A stretch of DNA of 64,000 nt, from the NCBI GenBank assembly GCA_947072565.1, contig CAMTIM010000025.1, forward strand, positions 1-64,000, given 5' to 3'. Made by a program: the position numbers and the translations under genes. This stretch comes from an uncultured Peptostreptococcaceae bacterium (GTDB taxonomy: Bacteria; Bacillota; Clostridia; Peptostreptococcales; Peptostreptococcaceae). Below the pieces are notes generated by a model. The model had not been told where the DNA came from. It saw only the letters and a list, made by a program, of their open reading frames with translations, and searched no databases. Each line of letters opens with the position of its first letter. Within the stretch, counting starts at the first letter, position 1. Shown here piece after piece: positions 1-8,751 of the stretch.

Positions 1-25
1 GCCAGGATCAAACTCTTAAATAAAA
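1..25 (-). rRNA. rrs: 16S rRNA, 5' end only
   Basis: On the minus strand the first bases read AGAGTTTGATCCTGGC, the universal 5' end of bacterial 16S rRNA (the 27F primer site). Only this tip lies in the window, and the gene and the rest of its operon run out to the left. The exact mature 5' end is uncertain by a few bases. Confidence 0.95.
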
Positions 26-100
26 GTTTATCTAGGGCTCAGATACTGTTATATATCTGGCTTTATGTTTCGTTTGTTTCAAATTCTATAAATTAACCTA

Positions 101-191
101 CTGTTTAATTTTCAAAGTTCATTTTCAATTTCGTTTTGCCCCGTTTCTTAAGGACAAGTATAACTATACCACCACAAAATAGTTTCGTCAA
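101..191 (-). promoter_or_regulatory. rRNA operon promoter and leader
   Basis: On the minus strand a -35 TTGACG (186-191) and a -10 TATAGT (163-168) are separated by exactly 17 bp, a near-consensus vegetative promoter. Transcription should begin near 156 and give a leader of about 130 nt before 16S. The leader contains an AACTTTGAAAA element (about 111-123) that resembles the boxA antitermination site of Firmicutes rRNA operons. Bases 192-330, upstream of the promoter, are AT-rich and I see no gene in them. Confidence 0.85.
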
Positions 192-330
192 TACTTTTTT
201 TATTTTTTTTATTAAAATTATATATACATCCATTTATAACTTAAATTATATTATTTGACTGCATATTAATAATTAAATTCCACAAAATAATATAAGCAAA
301 CATTAAACAAACCAATATAAATAAAATACA

Positions 331-561
331 ATGAAAGGAAAAGCTACAGCAACAGTAGCAGACAATATCATGACTAACTTTAATAAACTAAAAGATTTAT
401 ATGAAGATGGGTATAGATGTATCTATCATGATTGTGTAGATAATAACTACACTATATATCTTAAAAATTTCGATTCTGAAAACTCAGAAGTGGTAGAATT
501 AAATGATTCAAATGAATTTGATCAATTTCAAAGTTATATGAATGATTTAAAAATGTCTTAA
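331..561 (+). CDS. Small acidic protein of unknown function (76 aa)
   Basis: Not recognised. A 76-residue acidic, soluble-looking protein with two cysteines (within YRCIYHDCVD) and no membrane segment or signal peptide. It is one of only three genes on the plus strand in this window. It ends just before a strong bidirectional terminator at 588-614, which supports a real transcript. No clear Shine-Dalgarno sequence precedes the ATG at 331, and the GAAAGG close by lies inside the coding sequence, so the start is uncertain. It stands next to, and points away from, the rRNA promoter. Confidence 0.55.
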   Translation: MKGKATATVADNIMTNFNKLKDLYEDGYRCIYHDCVDNNYTIYLKNFDSENSEVVELNDSNEFDQFQSYMNDLKMS

Positions 562-587
562 TTTCTTTCAAGTTATATAAATATAAA

Positions 588-614
588 TAGAGAGTAATAA
601 TTACTCTCTATTTT
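588..614. terminator. Bidirectional intrinsic terminator between convergent small genes
   Basis: TAGAGAGTAA (588-597) and TTACTCTCTA (601-610) form a 10-bp stem with a 3-base gap. It is followed by TTTT on the plus strand and by T-rich sequence on the minus strand. It can stop both the 331-561 gene and the convergent 608-727 gene, whose stop codon lies in the stem. Confidence 0.85.
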
Positions 615-727
615 GTAGTTACTATCTTTTTTATTAAATTTAAAAGTTCTTCTCTTTCTTCTTCTAATTGTCTTTTATTTTCTTTAAATTCTTGAAAGTT
701 AACAACTTCTCCTTTAGGTTTTCTCAT
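608..727 (-). CDS. Unrecognised 39-aa charged protein
   Basis: A short reading frame starting at ATG 727, with AGGAAGTG at 733-740 as an excellent ribosome binding site 8-9 bases upstream. The protein begins MRKPKGEVVNFQEF, is very rich in Lys and Glu, and is predicted mostly helical (a run of QLEEEREELLNLIKK). There is no signal peptide or membrane segment. The TAG stop sits inside a strong terminator hairpin, so start, stop and terminator are all in place. Function unknown. Confidence 0.6.
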   Translation of the reverse strand: MRKPKGEVVNFQEFKENKRQLEEEREELLNLIKKIVTTK

Positions 728-943
728 TCAATCACTTCCTATTTAACATTATTAACTTATTATACTAATTCTATACAATTCATAAATATCCTTCTATTTT
801 ACTTACAAAATTCCTTATATAAATCATTTTTTTATAAGAAATCTCCTAAAATTCTATAATTATTTATTTTTAAAATTATGTTTTAAATATAGCTCTATAA
901 TGTATTATATTTCAATTTTAATATATATTTACTTAATAAATAT

Positions 944-980
944 AAAACAGACTAAGTTTTTGTAAACCAAGTCTGCTTTA
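944..980 (-). terminator. Intrinsic terminator downstream of ctpA
   Basis: On the minus strand CAGACT (970-975) pairs with AGTCTG (948-953), with further GGTTT/AAACT pairing inside. It is followed by TTTTATATTT and lies just past the ctpA stop codon. Confidence 0.75.
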
Positions 981-999
981 TATTTGTATAAATTTAATA

Positions 1000-2151
1000 T
1001 TATTTTATTTCTTGTTTCAACCAATTAACAGCTGCATCTAATTGTTTTTTAGGATTCTTTTCTTCAACATTTGGTTTTATACCTTTTTCATTTATATATG
1101 CACCACTTGGAGTAAAGTATTGAGCAGTAGTTAATTTATAACCCGTACCATCCTTTAGCTCTCTAACACTTTGAACTAATCCTTTTCCAAAAGTAGTTGT
1201 TCCAACAGATACCCCTGCTTTATTGTCCACTATAGCACCTGTAAGAATCTCAGATGCCGATGCACTATTTTCATTTGTTAATATAGCTATAGGTAGTCCA
1301 AGCTTCTCTTTATCTGATTTTAAATATTCTGTGTTCCCTTTATTATCCTTTGTATAAACTATAGTTCCTTCGCCTAACAACTCATCAGCAATATCGTTAC
1401 ATACTGTCAACAATCCGCCTCCATTATCTCGTACATCTAAAACAAGCCCTTTTATTCCTTTTCCTTTTAACTTATCTAGTGCTGATTTAAATTCTTTATA
1501 TGTATTTTCACTGAATGATGTTATTTGTATATATCCCATACCATCTTCTAACATCTTGCTATTTATGCTCTTTGATACAATTTCTTCTCTTTTGACTTTA
1601 AGGTTAAGTTCTTTTCCATCTCTTATTAACGTTAATTCTACAGAAGTACCTTCTTTTCCTTTAATCATAGTTATAGCTTCATCAGAATGTTTTGCTGTTA
1701 CATTCTTCCCGTCTACTTTTATGATCTTATCTCCTGCTTTTATACCACTCTTCTCAGCTGGAGATCCTTCAATAGGAGATATAACTGTTATATATCCATC
1801 TTCTGATGATGGACTTATAAATACACCTATACCTACAAATGATCCACTAGTCTGTTCTTTTAATCTCTTGAATTCTTCTTTTGTATAATACTGAGAATAA
1901 GGATCTTCTAATCCTGAGAATAGACCTTTAATAGCCCCATTAACTAGATTTTCATCCTTTGGTTTTTTATAAAAATCTTCTTTTACGGCTCCCTCTAGAC
2001 CTAACATTTTATTGTATTTTTTATAACCCTCATATGCTTCTTTAGATATAACCACTCTATCTCCTATTGCAATTCGAAGAGTAGATGTAAATAAAGCTGT
2101 AACTATTACGAGAATTACTCCGTATATTATAGCTTTTTTCTTTGAAATCAT
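1000..2151 (-). CDS. ctpA: Carboxy-terminal processing serine protease (S41, CtpA/CtpB type)
   Basis: A membrane-anchored protease that cleaves exported proteins near the C-terminus. It has an N-terminal signal anchor (about residues 7-28), a PDZ domain (about 100-185, starting SFVGIGVFI) and an S41 catalytic domain (about 195-360). The Ser-Lys-Gln catalytic set is visible: Ser298 in NSASASEI, Lys323 and Gln327 in FGKGLVQ, with the same 25- and 4-residue spacing as in B. subtilis CtpB. At 383 aa it has the family's usual length. ATG 2151 is preceded by AAAGGAGA. The gene appears monocistronic and has its own terminator. In B. subtilis CtpB acts in sporulation signalling; whether this protein does so is unknown. 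Confidence 0.93.
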   Translation of the reverse strand: MISKKKAIIYGVILVIVTALFTSTLRIAIGDRVVISKEAYEGYKKYNKMLGLEGAVKEDFYKKPKDENLVNGAIKGLFSGLEDPYSQYYTKEEFKRLKEQTSGSFVGIGVFISPSSEDGYITVISPIEGSPAEKSGIKAGDKIIKVDGKNVTAKHSDEAITMIKGKEGTSVELTLIRDGKELNLKVKREEIVSKSINSKMLEDGMGYIQITSFSENTYKEFKSALDKLKGKGIKGLVLDVRDNGGGLLTVCNDIADELLGEGTIVYTKDNKGNTEYLKSDKEKLGLPIAILTNENSASASEILTGAIVDNKAGVSVGTTTFGKGLVQSVRELKDGTGYKLTTAQYFTPSGAYINEKGIKPNVEEKNPKKQLDAAVNWLKQEIK

Positions 2152-2304
2152 TACGCTGCATCTCCTTTACATAATCTACTATTTATTATATGACTAGCTC
2201 TTTTTTTTATTACTATTTATCATTTATGTTGCTTTACTCTAATTAAGTGTACTAAGATTTATATTAGATATACATATTATACCATACGAAAAGGGGTAGC
2301 TTTT

Positions 2305-2877
2305 ATGAAAAAAGAATTTAGAAAAAAGGTCATATCTGATAGAAAAAATCAAAGCAATGAATTTATAACTAAAAATTCATCTATCATAACAGAAAAATTA
2401 TTATCTTTAGACTTCATAAAAAATGCTAAGAACATTATGCTTTATTTAGATTTTAACAACGAAGTTCAAACAGATGAATTGATAAACAAGCTTATGTCTC
2501 TAAAAAAAAATATCTACGCTCCTATAACTTTAAAAGAAGATCGAAAATTAATTCCTTCTCAAATTATTGATTTACAAGATTCAATTAAAATCGGAGCATA
2601 TGGAATAAGAGAACCTAAGGAAGACTGTTGTCCTAAAATTGCTGTACAGGACATCGATATTGTAGTAGTTCCTGCTGTTGCTTATGACAAAGACTGCTAC
2701 AGATTAGGATATGGTGGTGGATTCTATGATAGATTTTTAAGTGAACTTAGAGATGACGCTATAACAGTAGGAATAGCATTTGACTTACAAATATTTGAAT
2801 CTGTTCCTAAAGAAGATCACGATGCACAACTAAACTATATAATCACCCAAAGCCAAATTTTAACACCAAATAAATAG
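2305..2877 (+). CDS. fthC: 5-formyltetrahydrofolate cyclo-ligase
   Basis: Converts 5-formyl-THF to 5,10-methenyl-THF with ATP in cytoplasmic one-carbon metabolism. The 190-aa length fits the family. The signature RLGYGGGFYDRFL lies at residues 133-145, with the Lys/Arg-rich N-terminus (KKEFRKKV) that helps bind phosphate. AAAGGGG precedes the ATG. It is one of the few plus-strand genes, is convergent with the Lon-like protease gene, and shares a bidirectional terminator with it. Also known as YgfA/YqgN. Confidence 0.93.
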   Translation: MKKEFRKKVISDRKNQSNEFITKNSSIITEKLLSLDFIKNAKNIMLYLDFNNEVQTDELINKLMSLKKNIYAPITLKEDRKLIPSQIIDLQDSIKIGAYGIREPKEDCCPKIAVQDIDIVVVPAVAYDKDCYRLGYGGGFYDRFLSELRDDAITVGIAFDLQIFESVPKEDHDAQLNYIITQSQILTPNK

Positions 2878-2907
2878 TAACTTAACACAAGTGTCTAATA
2901 AAATATA

Positions 2908-2962
2908 TTAAGCAAAAGTATTCTAATATAAAAATTCATTTGCAGAATACTTTTGCTTAAAT
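2908..2962. terminator. Bidirectional terminator between fthC and the Lon-like gene
   Basis: A 16-bp perfect stem: the left arm at 2909-2924 includes AAGCAAAAGTATTCT, and the right arm is at 2944-2959. The A/T-rich flanks give U-tracts in both directions. It lies between two convergent genes. Confidence 0.88.
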
Positions 2963-2965
2963 TGT

Positions 2966-5374
2966 TTATTTTACGTCTTTTTCATCATTATCTTTTTTCT
3001 TTTCTTCGTCTTTATCTATTTTTCTAAATTTCTCTAAAGTTTCATTAACTACTCTATCTATCTCATTTATTTTTTTACCTGTCATTATTTCTAAACCTTC
3101 TTCTATATTACTTATTGCATATATATTAAATTTACCTTCTTTTACAGCTTCTACAACTTCATCTTTAAGAAGAAGATTTTTCACATTTTGTATAGGCATC
3201 ATAATTCCTTGATTTCCCGTAAATCCTTTAATCTTACATACATCAAAAAATCCTTCTATCTTTTGATTTATTCCTCCTATTGGCTGTATTTCTCCTTTTT
3301 GACTTACAGAACCAGTTACAGCTATAGATTGTTTTATCGGAATGTTAGATATACTAGATATAATTGCATATAATTCTGTACTAGATGCACTATCTCCATC
3401 TACTCCACTATAATTTTGTTCAAATGTTATAGATGTAGTCATAGATATTGGCTTCTCTTTACCATATCTAGCTCCAAGGTATCCACTTAAGATTAATACT
3501 CCTTTATCATGTATACTTCCACTTTGTTTAATTTCTCTTTCTATATTTATTACTCCACTTCTACCTTTATATGTAGAAGCAGTTATTTTTGATGGTTTAC
3601 CAAAAGAGTATTCTCCACTTCCCATTACTGCCAGTCCATTTATTTGCCCTATTTTTTCGCCTTCTATATCTATCAACAAAGTTCCATCTTTAAACATTTC
3701 ATTTAATTTTTCTTCATATTTGTTACTTCTGTATATTCTTTGATTTATTGCTTTTTGAACATCATCAGCTGTTATATATAAATTTTGTTCTTCACTAACT
3801 GCATCAGCTTCATATATTATATCTACAATCTTATTAAATCTAGCCGTTAATTTATCTTTACTATCACTTATTCTAGTACTATAATCTATTAATTTTTCTA
3901 CAGCTAATTTATCAAAGTGCTTAAGTTTTTCTTCATTACATTTATTTGCTATTAACTGTACCGTTTTATATATATTTTCTTTATTTTTATCTATTTCAAC
4001 ATCAAAATCGGCCATTATCTTAAATAAATTTCTAAAGTCTTCTTCATATGCATACAACAGACTGTAATAGTAACTATCTCCCACTAATATAACTTTTACG
4101 TCTAAATCTATAGGCTCAGGTTTTATTGTTGATGCTACTAAGTAACCCAATTGCTTATTTAAAGATTCAATTGTTATCTTTTCAGTTTTTAAGCTTCTTT
4201 TAAGACAATCCCAAGAAAATACATTAGATAATAAATCTTTTACATTTATTATAAGGTAACCACCATTAGCCTTATGAAGTGACCCAGGCTTTATTTCCAT
4301 AAAACTAGTAGTAAGGGCTCCTATCTCATTTTTATAATCTATAGAACCAGCTAAATTATAATACGTTGGGTTATTTTCTATTATTATTTTGCAATCTTCA
4401 TACTCACTATTATCTATAAATAGATTGACTTTATATTTATTCATTAACTTTTCTTCATTTTTAGGAGACATCATTCCCAAAATAGCCATTGGGTTTGGTT
4501 GAGTCTCTTCATTTTCAGTTTTAAACTTAGATATATTATCGATTATATCTTCACATAGATCATTTATATATATCTGAGCTTTTTCGTATTTTGCATATTT
4601 GTTTAGCAAATACTGTTCATAAAAACCTACTAAGCCTTTACCTACATTCTTATCTAAATCATAACTTTTATTTTTATAATTATCTTCACATGCTTTTATT
4701 CTATTTATATATTCTTTACTTTCTTGATTTAGTTTAAGTCCATCTTCTCTTAATTTTCTAACCTCTACTGCTGTTAGTTTACCTAGTTCAGCTTCTTGCA
4801 TTAAAGTCCCATCTTCTTTCATGGGAATACTCATGAGACCTCTTTCTGTAACCTCAAATTTAAACCCATGAGGCTTAGCAAATGTATTTAATTCTTCTAT
4901 TATTTTTTGTATATTTTCTTCTAGCTCACTCATTAATATCCTACTGTGATATTCATATTCTTTTGAATTAAATATCTTAGGAATTTCATTTTTTAATTTT
5001 TCTATTATATCATCTATATCTTTTTTGAATAATTTTCCTTGACCTGCGTCAAAACATAAAGCTGTTGGCTCGTTAGTATTTTTAAAGTTATTTACATATA
5101 GCCAATCTTTTAAATTTTCCTTTGTATTAGAGTGTTTTTTTATTAGTTCATGAGTATAACTAGTTCTTCCTAATCCACTCACTCCTGCTACATATATGTT
5201 ATATCCCTTTTTTTTCATTTTTACACCAAATTCTATTGCCTGTACTGCTCTATCTTGTCCTATTATATCTTGTCTAGGAACAATATCCTTAGTTGTTTTA
5301 AAATCAATATCGTCTAATGATTGTTTAGATTTTAATTCTTCAATCTTTACCTTATATTTATCTATGTTCAACAT
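2966..5374 (-). CDS. Lon-like ATP-dependent protease (AAA + S16 domain)
   Basis: An 802-aa protease with an N-terminal AAA-type ATPase region and a C-terminal Lon proteolytic domain. The Ser-Lys dyad is visible as Ser662 (GVDGDSAS) and Lys705 (GGINQKIEG), 43 residues apart as in E. coli Lon. The nucleotide loop reads GVSGLGRTS, with Arg in place of the usual Walker A Lys. The middle part is a long helical region. I place the start at ATG 5374 because AGAGGTGG lies just before it; the in-frame ATGs 18-21 bases further upstream have no site. It belongs to the group of Lon-like proteases with a non-classical AAA domain, not classical LonA. The C-terminal tail is highly charged. Confidence 0.9.
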   Translation of the reverse strand: MLNIDKYKVKIEELKSKQSLDDIDFKTTKDIVPRQDIIGQDRAVQAIEFGVKMKKKGYNIYVAGVSGLGRTSYTHELIKKHSNTKENLKDWLYVNNFKNTNEPTALCFDAGQGKLFKKDIDDIIEKLKNEIPKIFNSKEYEYHSRILMSELEENIQKIIEELNTFAKPHGFKFEVTERGLMSIPMKEDGTLMQEAELGKLTAVEVRKLREDGLKLNQESKEYINRIKACEDNYKNKSYDLDKNVGKGLVGFYEQYLLNKYAKYEKAQIYINDLCEDIIDNISKFKTENEETQPNPMAILGMMSPKNEEKLMNKYKVNLFIDNSEYEDCKIIIENNPTYYNLAGSIDYKNEIGALTTSFMEIKPGSLHKANGGYLIINVKDLLSNVFSWDCLKRSLKTEKITIESLNKQLGYLVASTIKPEPIDLDVKVILVGDSYYYSLLYAYEEDFRNLFKIMADFDVEIDKNKENIYKTVQLIANKCNEEKLKHFDKLAVEKLIDYSTRISDSKDKLTARFNKIVDIIYEADAVSEEQNLYITADDVQKAINQRIYRSNKYEEKLNEMFKDGTLLIDIEGEKIGQINGLAVMGSGEYSFGKPSKITASTYKGRSGVINIEREIKQSGSIHDKGVLILSGYLGARYGKEKPISMTTSITFEQNYSGVDGDSASSTELYAIISSISNIPIKQSIAVTGSVSQKGEIQPIGGINQKIEGFFDVCKIKGFTGNQGIMMPIQNVKNLLLKDEVVEAVKEGKFNIYAISNIEEGLEIMTGKKINEIDRVVNETLEKFRKIDKDEEKKKDNDEKDVK

Positions 5375-5449
5375 ATATCCACCTCTCAACATCATTTTAC
5401 TAATTATTTTTCCCTACTTATTGATAAATAATTAGTAAATATAAAATAA

Positions 5450-5492
5450 ATTATAAAAAGATTATTCTAGGCGCATACCCAAAATAACCTTT
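5450..5492 (-). terminator. Intrinsic terminator after the PrcB-like gene
   Basis: On the minus strand AAAGGTTATTTTGGG pairs with CCTAGAATAATCTTT, with three G-U wobbles and a 6-nt loop, and TTTTTATAATTT follows. Confidence 0.75.
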
Positions 5493-5523
5493 TATATGTT
5501 TTATGTGGTTTATTTGAAAAATT

Positions 5524-5952
5524 TTATTGATCTTCATTTACAGCATTTAACTCTATTCTATCTGGTAATTCACTAAGATTCGTTTCTACAACTATGTATG
5601 GATATGATTTTTCTTTTTCTTTATACGATACCTTTACTTTCATTACTTTTTTTTCTTCATCTTTAACCATATCTATTTTATCCATTTGTATACCATGTTC
5701 ATTATTACTTCCTCTTGTAACTACTACATATATCTTTTTATCTAGCTTTACTGCTAAAGCTCTTTCTTCATTTGTGTATTTCTCCATCATGTCCAATATT
5801 TTTTCTGGTATAGCTTCTCGTTGGATCATTGTGTAATCTACCGGTTTCGAATCTTCCATAAACATATTTGGTATAACCACAAAACCTCCTATTATAAGCA
5901 CTAAAATTATAGCACCATATATTACACCTTTAATATTAAACTTTACATTCAT
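5524..5952 (-). CDS. Membrane-anchored protein with PrcB-like C-terminal domain
   Basis: A 142-aa protein with one N-terminal transmembrane segment (about residues 9-29) and an extracytoplasmic domain. The C-terminal half (IYVVVTRGSNNEHGI, then YPYIVVE) resembles the PrcB_C domain, a small beta domain linked to proteases in some bacteria. This match is by eye and tentative. The start is ATG 5952, with GGGGGTGA at 5958-5965; the ATG five codons upstream has no site. It lies directly upstream of the Lon-like gene but is separated from it by a terminator. Exact role unknown. Confidence 0.7.
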   Translation of the reverse strand: MNVKFNIKGVIYGAIILVLIIGGFVVIPNMFMEDSKPVDYTMIQREAIPEKILDMMEKYTNEERALAVKLDKKIYVVVTRGSNNEHGIQMDKIDMVKDEEKKVMKVKVSYKEKEKSYPYIVVETNLSELPDRIELNAVNEDQ

Positions 5953-6019
5953 CTTTATCACCCCCATATATTTTAAATATATGAAAGTTATACAAACCTT
6001 AGAAGAATAAATTTATATA

Positions 6020-6058
6020 AAAAAAGATATAGTCATTGTTTTTGACTATATCTTTTAT
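6020..6058 (-). terminator. Intrinsic terminator of the transketolase operon
   Basis: AAAAGATATAGTCA (6022-6035) and TGACTATATCTTTT (6043-6056) form a 14-bp stem, followed on the minus strand by a run of T just beyond the tktC stop. Confidence 0.9.
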
Positions 6059-6063
6059 AATTA

Positions 6064-6999
6064 TTATTTTTTAGATATTGCTTCCTTAACAGCTACAACT
6101 ATATCTTGTGCTGTTAATCCATGTTTCTTTAATAATTCACTAGGAGTTCCTGATTCACCAAATACATCTTTAACTCCTACTTTTTTAACAACTACTGGAG
6201 ATTCTTCACTTACAACTTCACTTACTGCAGAACCTAATCCACCGATTATACTGTGTTCTTCAGCAGTTACTATTGCTCCTGTTTCCTTAGCAGCAGCTAT
6301 TATTAATTCTTTATCTATAGGTTTTATAGTAGACATGTTTATAACTCTAACATTTATACCTTCTGATTTTAATGTTTGTGAAGCTATTATAGCTTCATTT
6401 ACCATTATTCCACAAGCTATTATTGTAGCGTCATTTCCTGGTGCTACTACAACACCTTTTCCTATTTCAAATTTATAATTTTCATCAAATAATGTAGGAA
6501 CAGCACTTCTTCCTAAACGTACATACATAGGTCCATTAAACTTAGCTGCTTCAAATATCATTTGCTCTGTTTCTATAGCATCTGCCGGTACTAAAACCGT
6601 CATATTAGGTATAACTCTCATTATAGCCATATCTTCTATACTTTCATGAGATGCTCCATCTTCTCCTACTGTAAGTCCAGCATGAGTAGCACATACCTTA
6701 ACATTTAATTTAGGGTAACATACTGAGTTTCTTATTACTTCAAATGCTCTACCTGTTGCAAACATAGCAAAACTACTTGCAAAAGGAATCTTACCAGCAG
6801 TAGCAAGACCACAAGCTGCTCCGATTAAGTTTTGTTCAGCTATTCCCATATTAAAAAATCTATCTGGGAAAGCTTTGTAAAAATCATTTGTTTTAGTAGA
6901 TTTTGATAAATCTGCGTCTAATACAACAACATTATCATTTACTTGTCCTAATTTAACTAATGCTTTTCCATAAGCTTCTCTAGTTGCTATATTACTCAT
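6064..6999 (-). CDS. tktC: Transketolase, C-terminal half (pyrimidine-binding subunit)
   Basis: A 311-aa second half of a split transketolase. It carries the pyrimidine-binding and C-terminal domains and pairs with the product of the gene upstream to move two-carbon units between sugar phosphates in the non-oxidative pentose phosphate pathway. The catalytic Glu55 lies in [10 protein letters not shown]; the Rossmann-like C-terminal domain is residues about 185-311. The start is ATG 6999: AGGAGGTG ends 6 bases upstream, and a GTG three codons earlier lies inside that site. It overlaps the stop of tktN by 8 bases, consistent with translational coupling. Confidence 0.92.
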   Translation of the reverse strand: MSNIATREAYGKALVKLGQVNDNVVVLDADLSKSTKTNDFYKAFPDRFFNMGIAEQNLIGAACGLATAGKIPFASSFAMFATGRAFEVIRNSVCYPKLNVKVCATHAGLTVGEDGASHESIEDMAIMRVIPNMTVLVPADAIETEQMIFEAAKFNGPMYVRLGRSAVPTLFDENYKFEIGKGVVVAPGNDATIIACGIMVNEAIIASQTLKSEGINVRVINMSTIKPIDKELIIAAAKETGAIVTAEEHSIIGGLGSAVSEVVSEESPVVVKKVGVKDVFGESGTPSELLKKHGLTAQDIVVAVKEAISKK

Positions 7000-7819
7000 T
7001 GTCTGCACCTCCTAATTCTGCTAAAGCTTTTTCTAAATCACTGTCGCTTGGAGCTGTTCCATGCCATCCAGCTTCATTTTCCATAAATGATACACCTTTA
7101 CCTTTTACAGTTTTAGCAACTATCATAGTAGGTTTTCCTACTGTTTCTTTAGCCATATCTAACGCTGCAAATATTTGGTCAAAGTCATGCCCATCTATTT
7201 CTATTACATTCCATCCGAAAGCTTTAAACTTATCAACTATAGGACCTATGTTCATTACTTTTGATGTCTCTCCGTCTATTTGAAGTCCGTTATAATCTAA
7301 AAATGCAACCATATTATCAAGCTTATAGTGAGCAGCACTCATTGCAGCTTCCCATACTATACCTTCTTGAACTTCTCCATCTCCAAGTACAGTATATACT
7401 CTCCATGGTGCATTATCTAACTTAGACGCCATAGCCATTCCGCAAGCTACTGAAAAACCTTGTCCTAGTGACCCTGTTGACATTTCAACTCCTGGAGTTC
7501 CTTTCATGTCTGGGTGACCTTGTAACATTTTACCTATTTTTCTTAATCCTTTTAGCTCTTCTCTATCAAAGTATCCTTTGTAAGCTAAAGTTGCGTATAA
7601 CACTGGTGCCGCATGTCCTTTTGATAAAACAAATCTATCTCTATCTTCCATTTTGCAATTATTAGGATCTACATTCATCTCATCAAAATAAAGAGCCGTT
7701 AATATCTCAACCGCTGATAATGATCCTCCTGGATGTCCAGACTTAGACCCATGTATCATAGAGACTATATCTTTTCTGATAATACGTGTAATCTCATTTA
7801 ATCCTTTATGGTCTCTCAT
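6992..7819 (-). CDS. tktN: Transketolase, N-terminal half (thiamine diphosphate-binding subunit)
   Basis: A 275-aa first half of a split transketolase. The thiamine diphosphate/Mg motif is clear: GDGEVQEG beginning at residue 146 and Asn177 in [14 protein letters not shown] (about 29-32) and SKGHAAP (about 66-72) also match transketolase active-site loops. GGGAGGTAA precedes ATG 7819. It forms a two-gene operon with tktC. The short upstream region contains a two-copy tandem repeat at 7865-7909. Confidence 0.93.
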   Translation of the reverse strand: MRDHKGLNEITRIIRKDIVSMIHGSKSGHPGGSLSAVEILTALYFDEMNVDPNNCKMEDRDRFVLSKGHAAPVLYATLAYKGYFDREELKGLRKIGKMLQGHPDMKGTPGVEMSTGSLGQGFSVACGMAMASKLDNAPWRVYTVLGDGEVQEGIVWEAAMSAAHYKLDNMVAFLDYNGLQIDGETSKVMNIGPIVDKFKAFGWNVIEIDGHDFDQIFAALDMAKETVGKPTMIVAKTVKGKGVSFMENEAGWHGTAPSDSDLEKALAELGGADNE

Positions 7820-7864
7820 GTAATTACCTCCCTGTGTTTATAAAGTAAAATTTAATCTTATATA

Positions 7865-7909
7865 ATAAGTTTTTTCAATCTCATATTATAAGTTTTTCAA
7901 TCTCATATT
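7865..7909. repeat. Two-copy tandem repeat upstream of tktN
   Basis: Two adjacent near-identical units (7865-7887 and 7888-7909, 23 and 22 bp) that differ by one T in a homopolymer. Each contains TTTCAATCTCATATT on the plus strand. They lie 46-90 bp upstream of the tktN start, in the expected promoter zone. On the minus strand each unit offers ATTGAAAAA, a possible -35 element, but no convincing complete promoter was found. Confidence 0.7.
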
Positions 7910-8045
7910 ATTATATCACTTTTACACAATTTTTTTACTCTATTTTTTTATAAAATGAATTATATGTGCCAATATACAAAAAAATATTCTATTAAATATC
8001 TATAAATAAATATTTTAGAGCTATTTTTTTACATATTATTACAAA

Positions 8046-8081
8046 AAAAAATTATTGATATTAAAATAATATCAATAATTC
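8046..8081 (-). terminator. Intrinsic terminator of the acpS-mazF operon
   Basis: AATTATTGATATT (8050-8062) pairs with AATATCAATAATT (8068-8080) and is followed on the minus strand by nine T. It starts 2 bases after the mazF stop. Confidence 0.9.
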
Positions 8082-8082
8082 A

Positions 8083-8445
8083 CTACAATACGAATAATCC
8101 CAAACTTATTTGAAGACTATTATCAACTTTTACCATCATATTTTTATCTAGACAACCTATTTTTTCTCTTAGTCTTTTTTTATCTATCGTCCTTATTTGT
8201 TCTAAGAGAATAACAGAATCTTTATTAAGCCCATATTCATTAGCACTAATTTCTATATGAGTAGGTAATTTAGCTTTGTTGATCTGAGATGTTATTGCCG
8301 CAACTATTACAGTTGGACTATATTTATTTCCTATGTCATTTTGTATTATCAAAACCGGCCTAATACCACCTTGTTCAGATCCAACAACTGGACTTAAATC
8401 AGCATAATAAAGATCTCCTCGCTTTATATCCAAGTTAATACTCAC
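8083..8445 (-). CDS. mazF: MazF-type mRNA endoribonuclease toxin (EndoA/NdoA)
   Basis: A 120-aa endoribonuclease that cuts single-stranded mRNA at short sequences. The fold markers are visible: [29 protein letters not shown] and [11 protein letters not shown] take GTG 8445 as the start: it gives the family's usual length, overlaps the mazE stop by 11 bases, and follows an AAGGGAAAA-like site. An ATG 15 codons upstream would add residues not typical of the family. The alr-mazE-mazF order equals alr-ndoAI-ndoA of B. subtilis, where the pair is chromosomal and constitutive. Confidence 0.92.
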   Translation of the reverse strand: MSINLDIKRGDLYYADLSPVVGSEQGGIRPVLIIQNDIGNKYSPTVIVAAITSQINKAKLPTHIEISANEYGLNKDSVILLEQIRTIDKKRLREKIGCLDKNMMVKVDNSLQISLGLFVL

Positions 8446-8719
8446 CTTGTGCGATTTTCCCTTCGATACTACTATCGGAAGGTTCATCATTTGTCATACC
8501 TAATTCAGCTAATGATAGGTTAATCTGGCCCATTTCTTTATAACCTTTTATCATAGATTCTTTAAAATCTATTTTTTTCTTTTGGGTTATATAGAATTGA
8601 AAAGCAGCTTTTGCAAAATCCTCTCTATTGCTGTTCTCCATCTGAACTATATAATCTACTTCAGATACGAGAGAGTCCGGTAAAGTAAATATAATTTTCT
8701 TCTTACTTTTACTGTGCAT
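8435..8719 (-). CDS. mazE: MazE-type antitoxin (ribbon-helix-helix, EndoAI-like)
   Basis: A 94-aa partner that neutralises MazF and probably binds its own promoter. The N-terminal part ([19 protein letters not shown]) looks like a ribbon-helix-helix DNA-binding segment, and the acidic C-terminal tail is the likely toxin-binding part. The start is ATG 8719 with GGGAGGCG 5 bases upstream; an ATG 10 codons earlier lacks a site. It sits 32 bp after alr and overlaps mazF, so the two are translationally coupled. Confidence 0.9.
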   Translation of the reverse strand: MHSKSKKKIIFTLPDSLVSEVDYIVQMENSNREDFAKAAFQFYITQKKKIDFKESMIKGYKEMGQINLSLAELGMTNDEPSDSSIEGKIAQGEY

Positions 8720-8751
8720 AAAATCGCCTCCCGGGGGGTATACTATCAATC

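Noticed and set aside
668-859. 63-codon plus-strand frame beginning MSFIFFKF
   Set aside because: It overlaps the better supported 39-aa minus-strand gene, has no ribosome binding site, and is a Phe/Ser/Leu-rich translation of AT-rich DNA.
8446-8490. Upstream ATG start for mazF
   Set aside because: It adds 15 residues absent from the family, and the GTG at 8445 gives standard length and overlap with mazE.
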